This document shows, one piece after another, positions 44,237 through 54,573 of a DNA stretch of 64,000 nucleotides. The notes beneath the pieces were generated by a model. It ran no database searches, had not been told where the DNA came from, and saw only the letters and a list, made by a program, of their open reading frames with translations. Made by a program: the position numbers and the translations under genes. Positions within the stretch are counted from its first letter, which is position 1. Each line of letters starts with the position of its first letter. The DNA is from Nemertoderma westbladi. Lineage: Eukaryota; Xenacoelomorpha; Nemertodermatida; Nemertodermatidae. The stretch lies in the NCBI GenBank assembly GCA_032718475.1, contig JAUCBJ010008528.1, positions 1 to 64,000 on the forward strand. Reading direction: 5' to 3'.

Positions 44237-44930
44237 ATAACTAATCGAACGCTCACACAACTTTATAGTCCGTTCAAACAACTTTATACTACGGTCACAC
44301 ACCTTTTAGTCAGTCAGCTCATACAGCTTTATAATCAGCTCATTCAACTTTATATGTAATGTAAATGGTTTTGTTCAGAAGAGGAAAAAACGAGAAGGCG
44401 CGTCACCGGGGGTTGAACCTGCGCTATACGTACGTTTCAGCCTATCAGGCCTCATCAGTAGCGCTAACCAGCTGAGAATATATATAGAATATATGCAATT
44501 TTAAGACTGCCCGTTCAATAGAAGTGGATTAGGTGGGAGTGTGAGTGTCAGGGGCTAGTGGCTGAGCTCGTTCGCGCTACTAATGAGGCCTGTTAGGCCG
44601 AAAAGTACGTATAGCGCTGGTTCAACCCCCGGTGACGCGCTTTCTCATTTTTTCCACTTCTGAAGAAAACCATTTACATTACATCATTAAATGCAGTTGC
44701 AACAGCTCATCTCCAATTTATTTAACTTTATACTACACTCACCCAACTTTATAATCCTCCCATACAACTTTATACTACATTCACACAACTTTATAATCCT
44801 CCCATACAACTTTATACTACACTCACACAACTTTATAATCATCCCATACAACTTTATACTACACTCACACAACTTTATAATCCTCCCATACAACTGTATA
44901 CTATGCTCACACAGCTTTATCGATAATCAT
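44237..44930. repeat. ACAACTTTATA tandem repeats flanking a palindromic element
   Basis: A 21-bp half-unit (ACAACTTTATA plus a variable ten bases), paired into 42-bp units, runs at 44250-44350 (diverged) and 44725-44925 (regular). The palindromic element at 44352-44682 sits between these two blocks, as if inserted into one array. Confidence 0.7.
44352..44682. mobile_element. Palindromic tRNA-like (SINE/MITE-like) element
   Basis: Two arms of about 130 bp are inverted copies. The left starts ATGTAATGTAAATGGTTTT and the right ends AAAACCATTTACATTACAT. Each arm contains a pol III-type A box (TCAGCTGGTTAGCGCT on the minus strand of the left arm) and a B box (GGTTCAACCCC; minus strand left, plus strand right near 44618). 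The two tRNA-like halves therefore point outwards from a short centre. No clear target duplication could be fixed because the flanks are repetitive. Confidence 0.6.
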
Positions 44931-45019
44931 TCAAAAATATTTATAGAAAACATATTAAAACTAAATATAAGAGAAAATATTATTTATAACACTTTGTTTA
45001 TTACGATTATTAAACTTTG

Positions 45020-45764
45020 AAAGTTACAACCAGAAGTGATTGATGGGTAACTGGCCATAAGTCGTAGGTCATGACCGGATAAACACGCTCAGAATGTTGA
45101 AGGTAGGGATAGTGAAATTAAATGTAAAACAAAATTTAAATTATTGTTAAATCACTGACTCCTTCGGTCTAGCCTCCAAGATCGAGTGATAATGCCCTTG
45201 CAATAAATAATTAAGGTTTGTATATATAGATAGTATATATTAAGAATGAAATACGGAGTGTATATTTATGTGAGTTGTGGATAAATTAAAATGTGTGTGC
45301 ATTTATTTTTTATTACAGAATTATTGAATTGGTTGGAATAAATCTGAGGGCTTATTTTTCTTATGTTTCTCCCCATCATATGAGAATTCCGGGTTTACAC
45401 TTTTCGGTTTAAATTTTATTGAATTTCTATAAATTGAGAATTTGTATTTTTCAACTCTCTCCTTATTAACTGTTTCATGGCACAAATTCCTATCTTATAA
45501 CTTACCTATACAGATTCTAAATATGTTTATTGTTTTAAAAATTATTTAAAATTTTGAATTTTTTGTTTTAGGGAAAATTTTTAGAGGTATTAATTGGGCT
45601 TAGAGTTGGTTTTGCATTTTTTTATTTTTATCTAATATATCAGAAAGTCTGGTCAATTTCACATGGGCCGTGATTCTTATTAAAAAGTAAGTACGAATTT
45701 ATTTTACCGCTGGCGTCGTGACCCCGGTCTTCATTTTTTGGGCCTATTATATTACTTATTGCAG
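45020..45764. other. Intron upstream of HDAC exon A
   Basis: AT-rich, ending in a pyrimidine/AT-rich acceptor (TTATTGCAG, AG at 45763-45764). The preceding HDAC exon was not found in the window. Confidence 0.5.
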
Positions 45765-46084
45765 GGACTGATTTACCAAAAACTTCTGATACCTCCCAAA
45801 ATGGAAACCGGGAATCCAGCAACCAACAGGAAACCTGTGAACAACCTAACATCCATCCGTCTAGCAACCAACAACCTAGCAACCAACTATTTTTCAACCC
45901 ATTGCTAAGCAACCCACTCCCTAGCACCAGTCTAGACCAGCAACCCCCGTCATCCCAGGCATTGCTTGGGGATTTCAGCTTAGAACTGTTACAACGTCAA
46001 CAAGACCAGGAACGCATGCGGTTGCAGGGAGAGTTCCTTATGAAGGAAGCACGACTAGCGGAACAACACAAAATACAATTCGAT
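45765..46084 (+). CDS. HDAC4: Class IIa histone deacetylase, exon A (Gln-rich helix region)
   Basis: This internal exon runs from the acceptor at 45763-45764 to the donor GTAAGT at 46085. It enters with one nucleotide from the previous exon and ends in phase 0. The first two thirds are Asn/Gln/Ser/Pro-rich and disordered. The last third (LELLQRQQDQERMRLQGEF, then ARLAEQHKIQF) is a charged Gln-containing helix like the N-terminal glutamine-rich helix of HDAC4/5/9, which mediates oligomerisation. Class IIa HDACs are signal-responsive MEF2 corepressors. The assignment rests mainly on the following exons, whose phases match. Upstream exons lie outside or were not recognised. Confidence 0.75.
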
Positions 46085-47280
46085 GTAAGTTGATGGAGTA
46101 GTGTGGTGCTTGGATTGAGATTAATCATTGCACTGTCAATGTGATGAGATATTGCACTCAGTTGGGTTATTGCACTGAGTTGGGTTATTGCACTGAGTTG
46201 GGTTATTGCACTGAGTTGTGTTATTGCACTGAGTTGTGTTTTTGCACTGAGTTGTGTTATTTCTCTTGAGTTGTGTTATTGCACTGAGTTGTGTTATTGC
46301 ACTGAGTTGGGTTATTTCTCTTGAGTTGTGTTATTGCACTGAGTTGTGTTATTGCACTGAGTTGGGTTATTGCACTGAGTTGTGTTATTGCACTGAGTTG
46401 TGTTTTTGCACTGAGTTGTGTTATTTCTCTTGAGTTGTGTTATTGCACTGAGTTGTGTTATTGCACTGAGTTGGGTTATTGCACTGAGTTGTGTTATTGC
46501 ACTGAGTTGTGTTTTTGCACTGAGTTGTGTTATTTCTCTTGAGTTGTGTTATTGCACTCAGTTGTGTTATTGCACTGAGTTGTGTTATTGCACTGAGTTG
46601 TGTTATTGCACTGAGTTGTGTTATTGCACTGAGTTGTATTATTGCATTGAGTTGTGATATTGCACTGAGTTGTGTTATTAAACTGAGTTGTGTTATTGCA
46701 CGGAGTTGTGTTATTGCACTGAGTTGTGTTATTGCACTGAGTTGTGTTATTGCACTGAGTTGTGTTATTACACTGTGTTGTGTTATTGCACTGAGTTGTG
46801 TTATTGCACTGAGTTGTATTATTGCATTGAGTTGTGATATTGCACTGAGTTGTGTTATTAAACTGAGTTGTGTTATTGCACGGAGTTGTGTTATTGCACT
46901 GAGTTGTGTTATTACACTGAGTTGTGTTATTGCACTGAGTTGTGGTATTGCACTGAATTGTGTTATTGCACTGAATTGTGTTATTGCACTGAATTGTGTT
47001 ATTGCACTGAATTGTGTTATTGCACTGAATTGTGTTATTGCACTTAATTTAGTTATTTCAATTTAGGATTGATCATACATTTGGTACAAAGTACTTTACA
47101 ATATTCTTATCCTCGTATATTTATTTCCACTCACTCACTCGCTTCGTTCGTCATGCCACTAAGAAATCATCTCGCTTCAACGCACTGTAAATTGCTAACT
47201 TTACACACAATAATGTAAACAGATATTGTACGTACTAAAGTAGGTTAAAAAGCTGGTTAAAAAATGTTTTTATCACTCAG
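46085..47280. repeat. 18-bp minisatellite filling the HDAC intron A-B
   Basis: From about 46150 to 47060 the unit TGTTATTGCACTGAGTTG is repeated roughly 50 times. A TTATTTCTCTTGAG variant marks higher-order blocks. Because 18 is a multiple of three, a spurious hexapeptide ORF (CVIALS) runs through it. About 65 bp separate it from the donor of exon A. Confidence 0.9.
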
Positions 47281-47486
47281 ATAATAATGCAACTCCGCCA
47301 TGATAAAGAGCACCGTTTAAGGGATGATGTGACTGCCTGCCAGAGGGCGCTGAGTAAAGACAAGTCTGAAGAAAGTGCCGAGGCCAGTCCAGCAGTGAAG
47401 CGGCGGCTACAGGAATCCATATTGATGAAACACGCCGCTAGGCGGCAAAATACTGAAGGTGGAAGAGGAAAGATGCGCCATCAATT
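47281..47486 (+). CDS. HDAC4: Class IIa histone deacetylase, exon B copy 1
   Basis: The acceptor is ATCACTCAG (ending 47280) and the donor is TT|GTAAGT (GT at 47487). The 206-nt exon enters in phase 0, matching exon A, and leaves two nucleotides over. The product has a charged helix (DKEHRLRDDV) and then KDKSEESAEASPAVKRRLQE followed by SILMKHAAR. This closely follows the HDAC4 pattern of K-E-K-G-K-E-S-A, V-K-x-K-L-Q-E and an Asn/Lys-rich helix between the Gln-rich domain and the first 14-3-3 site. An exact second copy follows at 47525. Without a splice, the frame meets a stop immediately after the donor. Confidence 0.85.
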
Positions 47487-47524
47487 GTAAGTTTTTGGTA
47501 TTTGAGAATTAATTCTACTTTTAG

Positions 47525-47730
47525 ATAAAAAAGCAACTCCGCCATGATAAAGAGCACCGTTTAAGGGATGATGTGACTGCCTGCCAGAGGGCGCTGAGTA
47601 AAGACAAGTCTGAAGAAAGTGCCGAGGCCAGTCCAGCAGTGAAGCGGCGGCTACAGGAATCCATATTGATGAAACACGCCGCTAGGCGGCAAAATACTGA
47701 AGGTGGAAGAGGAAAGATGCGCCATCAATT
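47525..47730 (+). CDS. HDAC4: Class IIa histone deacetylase, exon B copy 2 (duplicate)
   Basis: The duplicate lies 244 bp downstream of copy 1. It has its own acceptor (CTACTTTTAG, ending 47524) and donor (GT at 47731). From GCAACTCCGCC onward I see no difference from copy 1, including the following 40 bp of intron. Only the first codons differ (ATAAAAAAG instead of ATAATAATG). Because the exon is 206 nt long and enters in phase 0, using both copies in tandem would break the frame. A given transcript can keep the frame with only one. It is either a new mutually exclusive exon pair, a harmful recent duplication, or an assembly artefact. Confidence 0.75.
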
Positions 47731-48730
47731 GTAAGTTTTTGGTATTTGAGAATTAATTCTACTTTTAGATGAGGATTTATTCCCCAGGGGGCCGTTCATT
47801 ACATTTTTTCGATTCCATTTAAATTTTTAACGATTTTCAAAATATTAAATTCACCTTTCTTCCTGATATTTACGGGCTCTTTTAACTATTTTGCAGACAC
47901 CCTTGAAAGAAAGAAAGTATTATCTTTCCAGAACTTTTTCGTAACTATTGATTTTATTTTTTAATATTCATTCATTATTACCATTACACTTAGGTCCTAT
48001 CTTGATGTTGTGGTTAAATCCTCACCTCTGGCTACAGGTGGCGTTGGTTGGATCCCCGCATGGTGACCGAGGGAGTTCTACTTTCGGCGCGAACCCGCGA
48101 ATGTTTTAATGTGATTAGCCGTGTCATGTCCAACTAGCATCCGTAAATGGTAGTTATATGCGTACTGGAGTTTCCTATGGAGAGCTGCCGAAAATAAACT
48201 TTTTTCTTTTCTTTTTTCTTATTTTTCTGAAATTTTCGTAACCATTGTGAAGAAATTCATATGTTCTACGATTTCTCATTGATCAATACGCCGTATAATA
48301 AATAATCAACAACCATGGCTAACAGCAGGTTGACATACTGACATAATAGACAATATCAATACATCATATTATTTAGTTCGCGTCTGTTACTTACATTAAT
48401 TATTGTTTATTTATTGATTTAATAATTACTAGCTGAGAATATGAGCATGATGCATGAGAATAAGCCAAACCACGCCATCGAGTGCAAAATTCAATACACA
48501 ACGGAAGAATAACTTGATTTCGGCCAAAATAAACTTTTCCGAGTTTAATCAAATTCTCTATTTATTCTGAAAAAGTGAACTAGTTAAGGAATTCCAATTT
48601 AATATTCACATCAACTTCATTCTGTTTAATTCACTTCGAGGAGACAGAAGTCGTAGCGTAAAGGATGTAATTTAGTTAAACTTAATATAAAATTTGCAGC
48701 AACAATTTACTGCCGTATTTAAATTGACAG
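47731..48730. other. HDAC intron B-C with a tRNA-like short repeat
   Basis: Around 47995-48210 a SINE-like segment is suspected: GATGTTGTGGTTAAATCC resembles an A box, GGTTGGATCCCC resembles a B box, and it ends in a T-rich tract. Otherwise it is AT-rich intron. This is the one intron of the gene in this window without a minisatellite. Confidence 0.4.
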
Positions 48731-48954
48731 ATCTGGGGAGCATGTCAGCGTGACTCATCGGCCCTACCCTGCTGTGTCTAGCAACCACCCGCTAAGGAAG
48801 TACCATTCGGAACCCAATCTCAAGCAGCGCAAACGGGTATCTAGGGGAACGCAATGTACAGTTTCTACGGTAACTGAGGGAACCGATAGTAATTGGGAAT
48901 ATCCCGTTCGACATCGCAGGAGGTTACAATCTGATACATCAGTTAAAGGTCCAG
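48731..48954 (+). CDS. HDAC4: Class IIa histone deacetylase, exon C (14-3-3 site region)
   Basis: The acceptor ends in TTGACAG (48730). The donor is CCAG|GTATGG (GT at 48955). The exon needs two nucleotides from the previous exon, exactly what exon B leaves, and ends with one nucleotide over. It contains NHPLRKYHSEPNLKQRKR, the counterpart of the conserved L-R-K-T-x-S-E-P-N-L-K segment of HDAC4/5/9. In vertebrates this holds the first regulatory serine bound by 14-3-3 after CaMK/PKD phosphorylation and is followed by basic nuclear-localisation residues. A second basic run (RHRRRLQSDTS) follows. This is the strongest single identifier of the gene. Confidence 0.92.
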
Positions 48955-51072
48955 GTATGGTACAGCTCTAACGGTACAGCTCTAACTGTACAGCTCGAAC
49001 GGTACAGGCCGAACGGTACAGCTCTAACGGTACAGCTCGAACGGTACAGTTCTAACGGTACAGCTCGAACGGTACAGGCCGAACGGTACAGCTCTAACGG
49101 TACAGCTCGAACGGTACAGTTCTAACGGAACAGCTCTAACTGTACAGCTCGAACGGTACAGGCCGAACGGTACAGCTCTAACGGTACAGCTCGAACGGTA
49201 CAGTTCTAACGGTACAGCTCTAACTGTACAGCTCTAACGGTACAGCTCTAACGGTACAGCTCGAACGGTACAGCTCTAACTGTACAGCTCGAACGGTACA
49301 GGCCGAACGGTACAGCTCTAACGGTACAGCTCGAACGGTACAGTTCTAACGGTACAGCTCGAACGGTACAGCTCTAACGGTACAGCTCTAACTGTACAGC
49401 TCGAACGGTACAGGCCGAACGGTACAGCTCTAACGGTACAGCTCGAACGGTACAGTTCTAACGGAACAGCTCTAACTGTACAGCTCGAACGGTACAGGCC
49501 GAACGGTACAGCTCTAACGGTACAGCTCGAACGGTACAGTTCTAACGGTACAGCTCTAACGGTACAGCTCGAACGGTACAGGCCGAACGGTACAGCTCGA
49601 ACGGTACAGCTCGAACGGTACAGCTCGAACGGTACAGCTCGAACGGTACAGCTCGAACGGTACAGTTCGAACGGTACAGCTCGAACGGTACAGGCCGAAC
49701 GGTACAGGCCGAACGGTACGGGCCGAACGGTACGGGCCGAACGGCACAGCTCGAACGGTACAGCTCGCGAACGGTGCAGCTCGAACGGTGCAGCTCTAAC
49801 GGTGCAGCTCTAACGGTGCAGCTCTAACGGTACAGCTCTAACGGTACAACTCTAACGGTACAGCTCGAACGGTACAGCTCTAACGGTACAGCTCGAACGG
49901 TACAGCTCGAACGGTACAGCTCGAACGGTACAGCTCGAACGGTACAGCTCGAACGGTACAGCTCTATCGGTACAGCTCGAACGGTACAGCTCGAACGGTA
50001 CGGGCCGAACGGTACAGCTCGAACGGTACTGCTCGAACTTTACTGCTCGAACGGTACAGGCCGAACGGTACAGACCGAACGTTACAGACCGAACGGTACA
50101 GGCCGAACGGTACAGCTCGAACGGTACAGGCCGAACGGTACGGGCCGAACGGCACAGCTCGAGCGGTACTGCTAGAACGGTACTGCTCAAACGGTACAGG
50201 CCGAACGGTAAAGGCCGAACGGTACAGGCCGAACGTTACAGACCGAACGGTACAGGCCGAACGGTACAGCTCGAACGGTACAGCTCGAACGGTACAGGTC
50301 TAACGGCACAGCTCGAACGGTACAGCTCGAACGGTACAGGCCGAACGGCACAGCTCGAACGGTACAGATCGAACGGTACAGCTCGAACGGTACAGCTCAA
50401 ACGGTACAGCTCAAACGGTACAGCTCGAACGGTACTGCTCGAACGGTACTGCTCGAACGGTACTGCTCGAACGGTACAGGCCGAACGGCACAGCTCGAAC
50501 GGTACAGATCGAACGGTACAGCTCGAACGGTACAGCTCAAACGGTACAGCTCAAACGGTACAGCTCGAACGGTACAGCTCGAACGGTACAGCTCGAACGG
50601 TACAGCTCGAACGGTACAGCTCGAACAGTACAGCTCGAACGGTACAGCTCGAACGGTACAGGCCGAACGGTACAGGCCGAACGGCACAGCTCAAACGGTA
50701 CAGCTCGAAAGGTACAGCTCGAACGGTACAGGCCGAACGGTACAGCTCGAACGGTATAGCTCGAACGGTACAGTCCGAACGGTACAGCTCGAACGGTATA
50801 GCTCGAACGGTACAGGCCGAACGGTACAGGCCGAACGTTACAATTTAAGCTTTACAGGTCGAACATAACCTTAGTGTAGTCAGTTTCAATATAGCTAGTA
50901 TTTTTTACTTACATTGTTGTACGAAGCGAAGCGTCACATACCTTCGTATATTTATGAAACCTCCCTCGCTTCGCTCGCTCTGTACATATATACACTCGGA
51001 TCATAACAAACCTACTTTTCACACAATAATTTAAGAATTAGTTATTTATATGAATAAATACATATTATACAG
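48955..51072. repeat. 14-bp minisatellite filling the HDAC intron C-D
   Basis: The repeat unit (CGGTACAGCTCGAA and variants with CTCTAA or GGCCGAA) runs from the splice donor itself (GTATGGTACAGCTCTAAC at 48955) to about 50866, roughly 135 copies. The donor hexanucleotide region is the first, slightly variant unit. The last 200 bp of the intron are AT-rich unique DNA with CGCTTCGCTCG. Minus-strand ORFs here are repeat artefacts. Confidence 0.9.
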
Positions 51073-51302
51073 ATCTTACTGGATCTTCCTTCCATGACGT
51101 CATTCCGGAGAATGACGCGTTAGCGCCGAGCTCGGAGTTGCAGACACAATACAGCGTCGGCATTGATCCCGCTCCGATATCTGGGGGCGTCCTGAGTGTG
51201 GCCGACCAGGAGTTGAGTCGGTTTGCGTCGCCATCGTTACCAAACATTCGGTTAAACAGGTCGCCGGCTGCTGCAACCAACCCAACCAACTCGCCAATAA
51301 CG
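51073..51302 (+). CDS. HDAC4: Class IIa histone deacetylase, exon D
   Basis: The acceptor is ATTATACAG (ending 51072) and the donor is ACG|GTAAGTATG (GT at 51303). The exon takes one nucleotide from exon C and ends in phase 0. Near its end it reads RFASPSLPNIRLNRSP, matching the conserved S-P-S-L-P-N-I block of HDAC4/5/9. The rest is Ser/Pro/Asp-rich and probably disordered. Its last bases (GCCAATAAC or similar) together with the donor are the template of the 31-bp repeat that fills the following intron. Confidence 0.85.
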
Positions 51303-53375
51303 GTAAGTATGTGAGGTGAGGCAGCCAATAACGGTAAGTATGTGAGGTGAGGCAGCCAATAATGGTATGTATGTGAGGTGAGGCAGTCAATAACGGTAAG
51401 TATGTGAGGTGAGGCAACCAATAACGGTAAGTATGTAAGGTGAGGCAGCCAATAACGGTATGTATGTGAGGTGAGGCAGCCAATAACGGTATGTATGTGA
51501 GGTAAGGCAGCCAATAACGGATGTATGTGAGGTGAGGCAGTCAATAACGGTAAGTATGTGAGGTGAGGCAACCAATAACGGTAAGTATGTGAGGTAAGGC
51601 AGCCAATAACGGTATGTATGTGAGGTGAGGCAGCCAATAACGGTAAGTATGTAAGGTGAGGCAGCCAATAACGGTAAGTATGTGAGGTGAGGCAACTAAT
51701 AACGGTATGTATGTGAGGTGAGGCAGCCAATAACGGTATGTATGTGAGGTGAGGCAACTAATAACGGTATGTATGTGAGGTGAGGCAGCCAATAACGGCA
51801 TGTATGTGAGGTGAGGCAGCCAATAACGGTATGTATGTGAGGTGAGGCAACTAATAACGGTATGTATATGAGGTGAGGCAGCCAATAACGGCATGTATGT
51901 GAGGCGAGGCAGCCAATAACGGTATGTATGTGAGGTGAGGCAGCCAATAACGGTAAGTATGTGAGGTGAGGCAACTAATAACGGTATGTATGTGAGGTGA
52001 GGCAGCCAATAACGGCATGTATGTGAGGTGAGGCAGTCAATAACGGTAAGTATGTGAGGTGAGGCAACCAATAACGGTAAGTATGTAAGGTGAGGCAGCC
52101 AATAACGGTATGTATGTGAGGTGAGGCAGCCAATAACGGTATGTATGTGAGGTAAGGCAGCCAATAACGGATGTATGTGAGGTGAGGCAGTCAATAACGG
52201 TAAGTATGTGAGGTGAGGCAACCAATAACGGTAAGTATGTGAGGTAAGGCAGCCAATAACGGTATGTATGTGAGGTGAGGCAGCCAATAACGGTAAGTAT
52301 GTAAGGTGAGGCAGCCAATAACGGTATTTATGTGAGGTGAGGCAGCCAATAACGGATGTATGTGAGGTGAGGCAGTCAATAACGGTAAGTATGTGAGGTG
52401 AGGCAACCAATAACGGTAAGTATGTGAGGTAAGGCAGCCAATAACGGTATGTATGTGAGGTGAGGCAGCCAATAACGGTAAGTATGTTAGGTGAGGCAGC
52501 CAATAACGGTATGTATGTGAGGTGAGGCAGCCAATAACGGTATGTATGTGAGGCGAGGCAGTCAATAACGGTAAGTATGTGAGGTGAGGCAGCCAATAAC
52601 GGTAAGTATGTGAGGTGAGGCAACTAATAACGGTATGTATGTGAGGCGAGGCAGTCAATAGCGGTATGTATGTGAGGTGAGGCAGCCAATAACGGTAAGT
52701 ATGTGAGGTGAGGCAGCCAATAACGGTAAGTATGTGAGGTGAGGCAGCCAATAACGGTGAGTATGTGAGGTGAGGCAGCCAATAACGGTATGTATGTGAG
52801 GTGAGGCAACTAATAACGGTATGTATGTGAGGCGAGGCAGCCAATAACGGCATGTATGTGAGGTGAGGCAGCCAATAATGGTATGTATGTGAGGTGAGGC
52901 AGCCAATAACGGTAAGTATGTGAGGTGAGGCAGCCTATAACGGTATGTATGTGAGGTGAGGCAGCCAATAACGGTATGTATGTGAGGTGAGGCAACTAAT
53001 AACGGTATGTATGTGAGGTGAGGCAGCCAATAACGGCATGTATGTGAGGTGAGGCAGCCAATAACGGTATGTATGTGAGGTCAGGCAACTAATAACGGTA
53101 TGTATGTGAGGTGAGGCAGCCAATAACGGCATGTATGTGAGGTGAGGCAGCCAATAACGGCATGTATGTGAGGTGAGGCAGCCAATAACGGCATGTATGT
53201 GAGGTGAGGCTGCCAATAACGGTATGTATGTGAGGTGAGGCAGCCAATAACGGCATGTATGTGAGGTGAGGCAACTAATAACGGTATGTATGTGAGGCGA
53301 GGCAGCCAATAACGGTATGTATGTGAGGTGAGGCAGCCAATAACGGCATGTATGTGAGGTGAGGCAACTAATAAC
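51303..53375. repeat. 31-bp minisatellite, block 1 (HDAC intron D-E)
   Basis: The unit is GGTAAGTATGTGAGGTGAGG followed by CAGCCAATAAC, with variants GGTATGTATG and GGCATGTATG. There are about 67 copies, beginning exactly at the splice donor of exon D. The unit joins an exon-end-like sequence to a consensus donor. The long minus-strand ORFs are artefacts: 31 bp cycles through all three frames with few stops. Confidence 0.95.
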
Positions 53376-54573
53376 GGGCCCATTCTCACCAAAATTGGCC
53401 AAAACGGGTGTAAATTTTTCCAAAAAAATTTTTCTCCAGAATATAGTAAACCCATATATTTTCTGAAAGCTCATGATGTCAGAAATTTCATGGGCACCAT
53501 AGTCAAACACTTTTGCGCCGTTGAAAAAATTTATTTGGCATTTAAAACGAGTCCGCCCAGTAATGATTTGTCCGGCCTGTAATGCTTTAACATTTCAATA
53601 TAAATCCATTGTAAATATATCATTATGTCCACGCCCTGTAATGATTTGTCCGGCTTGTAATGCATACATTTCTTGGACAATATATAATAATCCACGCCTA
53701 TAATTATATTTTGAATAGTGAAAGATATACTTTTATTATATTAAACATATATATTACATAGTGAACGTGATCCCAGAGCCTCCTAGAGCCATACATTACC
53801 AGGGGCGGACACCATTACAGGGCCGGACACAGTGATTGATTATTGTCTGTAAATAATTTGCAGTGTGGCTAACCTACATATTTCATACACCCCCTGAAAG
53901 CGCTGAGAAATACGAATCTGGCAGTATTTTTACTAACTCTTATCAGTAATTCTATCACTTTTAAATGGGCAATATCTCACCATTACAGGGGCCGGACAAA
54001 GTGATTGTCACATATACCTTGGTCTACTTAGAAGACGATTACTTGTACGGAAATTAAGCAAATGCGATGAAATTTTAACGTGGTCATCCTGAGAAAATTT
54101 GCTTTCAAATGAATATTTACTTTTAGGATTGCTCTTAAAAAGTTAAGATGAAATGAGCACCATTACAGGGTCGGACATAAAAATCTGAAAAGTGTCGGAC
54201 ACGATGTTAAATGCAGCTGTACGACACCAACTACATTGTACGTATACAAATACTGCTGAAAACGAATCTCCATTTATCCAGCTTTCTAGCGTTATGTTGG
54301 TTTACTGGTATGACCTTGGGGTTGGAATTTTATAACAGTTTGTTCTACTAGCACTTTGGACCTGGGACATGTGAAAATGCCATTTTGACCATATTTTTGG
54401 CCATATTATGTTCTGCTACAGGAAGAAATGATGTATGTTGGAGCTGAAATTAACTGTACAAAATCTACGCTTCAGCAGCTTTCTTTGAAGCCATAAACCA
54501 CTTTCTAGAACCGCCATAAACAGAAGTTATGGCTTCAGGACACCCGTTTGGCCAATTTTGGTGAGAATGGCCC
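53376..54573. mobile_element. 1.2-kb TIR DNA transposon inside the minisatellite
   Basis: The terminal inverted repeats start GGGCCCATTCTCACCAAAAT at the left and end GTGAGAATGGCCC at the right, about 33-35 bp each. The 3-bp duplication AAC flanks it (53373-53375 and 54574-54576), restoring the repeat phase when removed. There is no transposase ORF. Inside, TTACAGGGCCGGACA-like motifs recur in both orientations (near 53570, 53635, 53812, 53985 and 54165), possibly protein-binding sites. Confidence 0.8.

Noticed and set aside
46321-47066. Plus-strand ORF with a hexapeptide repeat resembling a membrane protein
   Set aside because: It is a translation of the 18-bp intronic minisatellite. Its hydrophobicity is a by-product of the unit.
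49556-50687. Minus-strand Arg/Tyr-rich repeat proteins
   Set aside because: They are artefacts of the 14-bp minisatellite.
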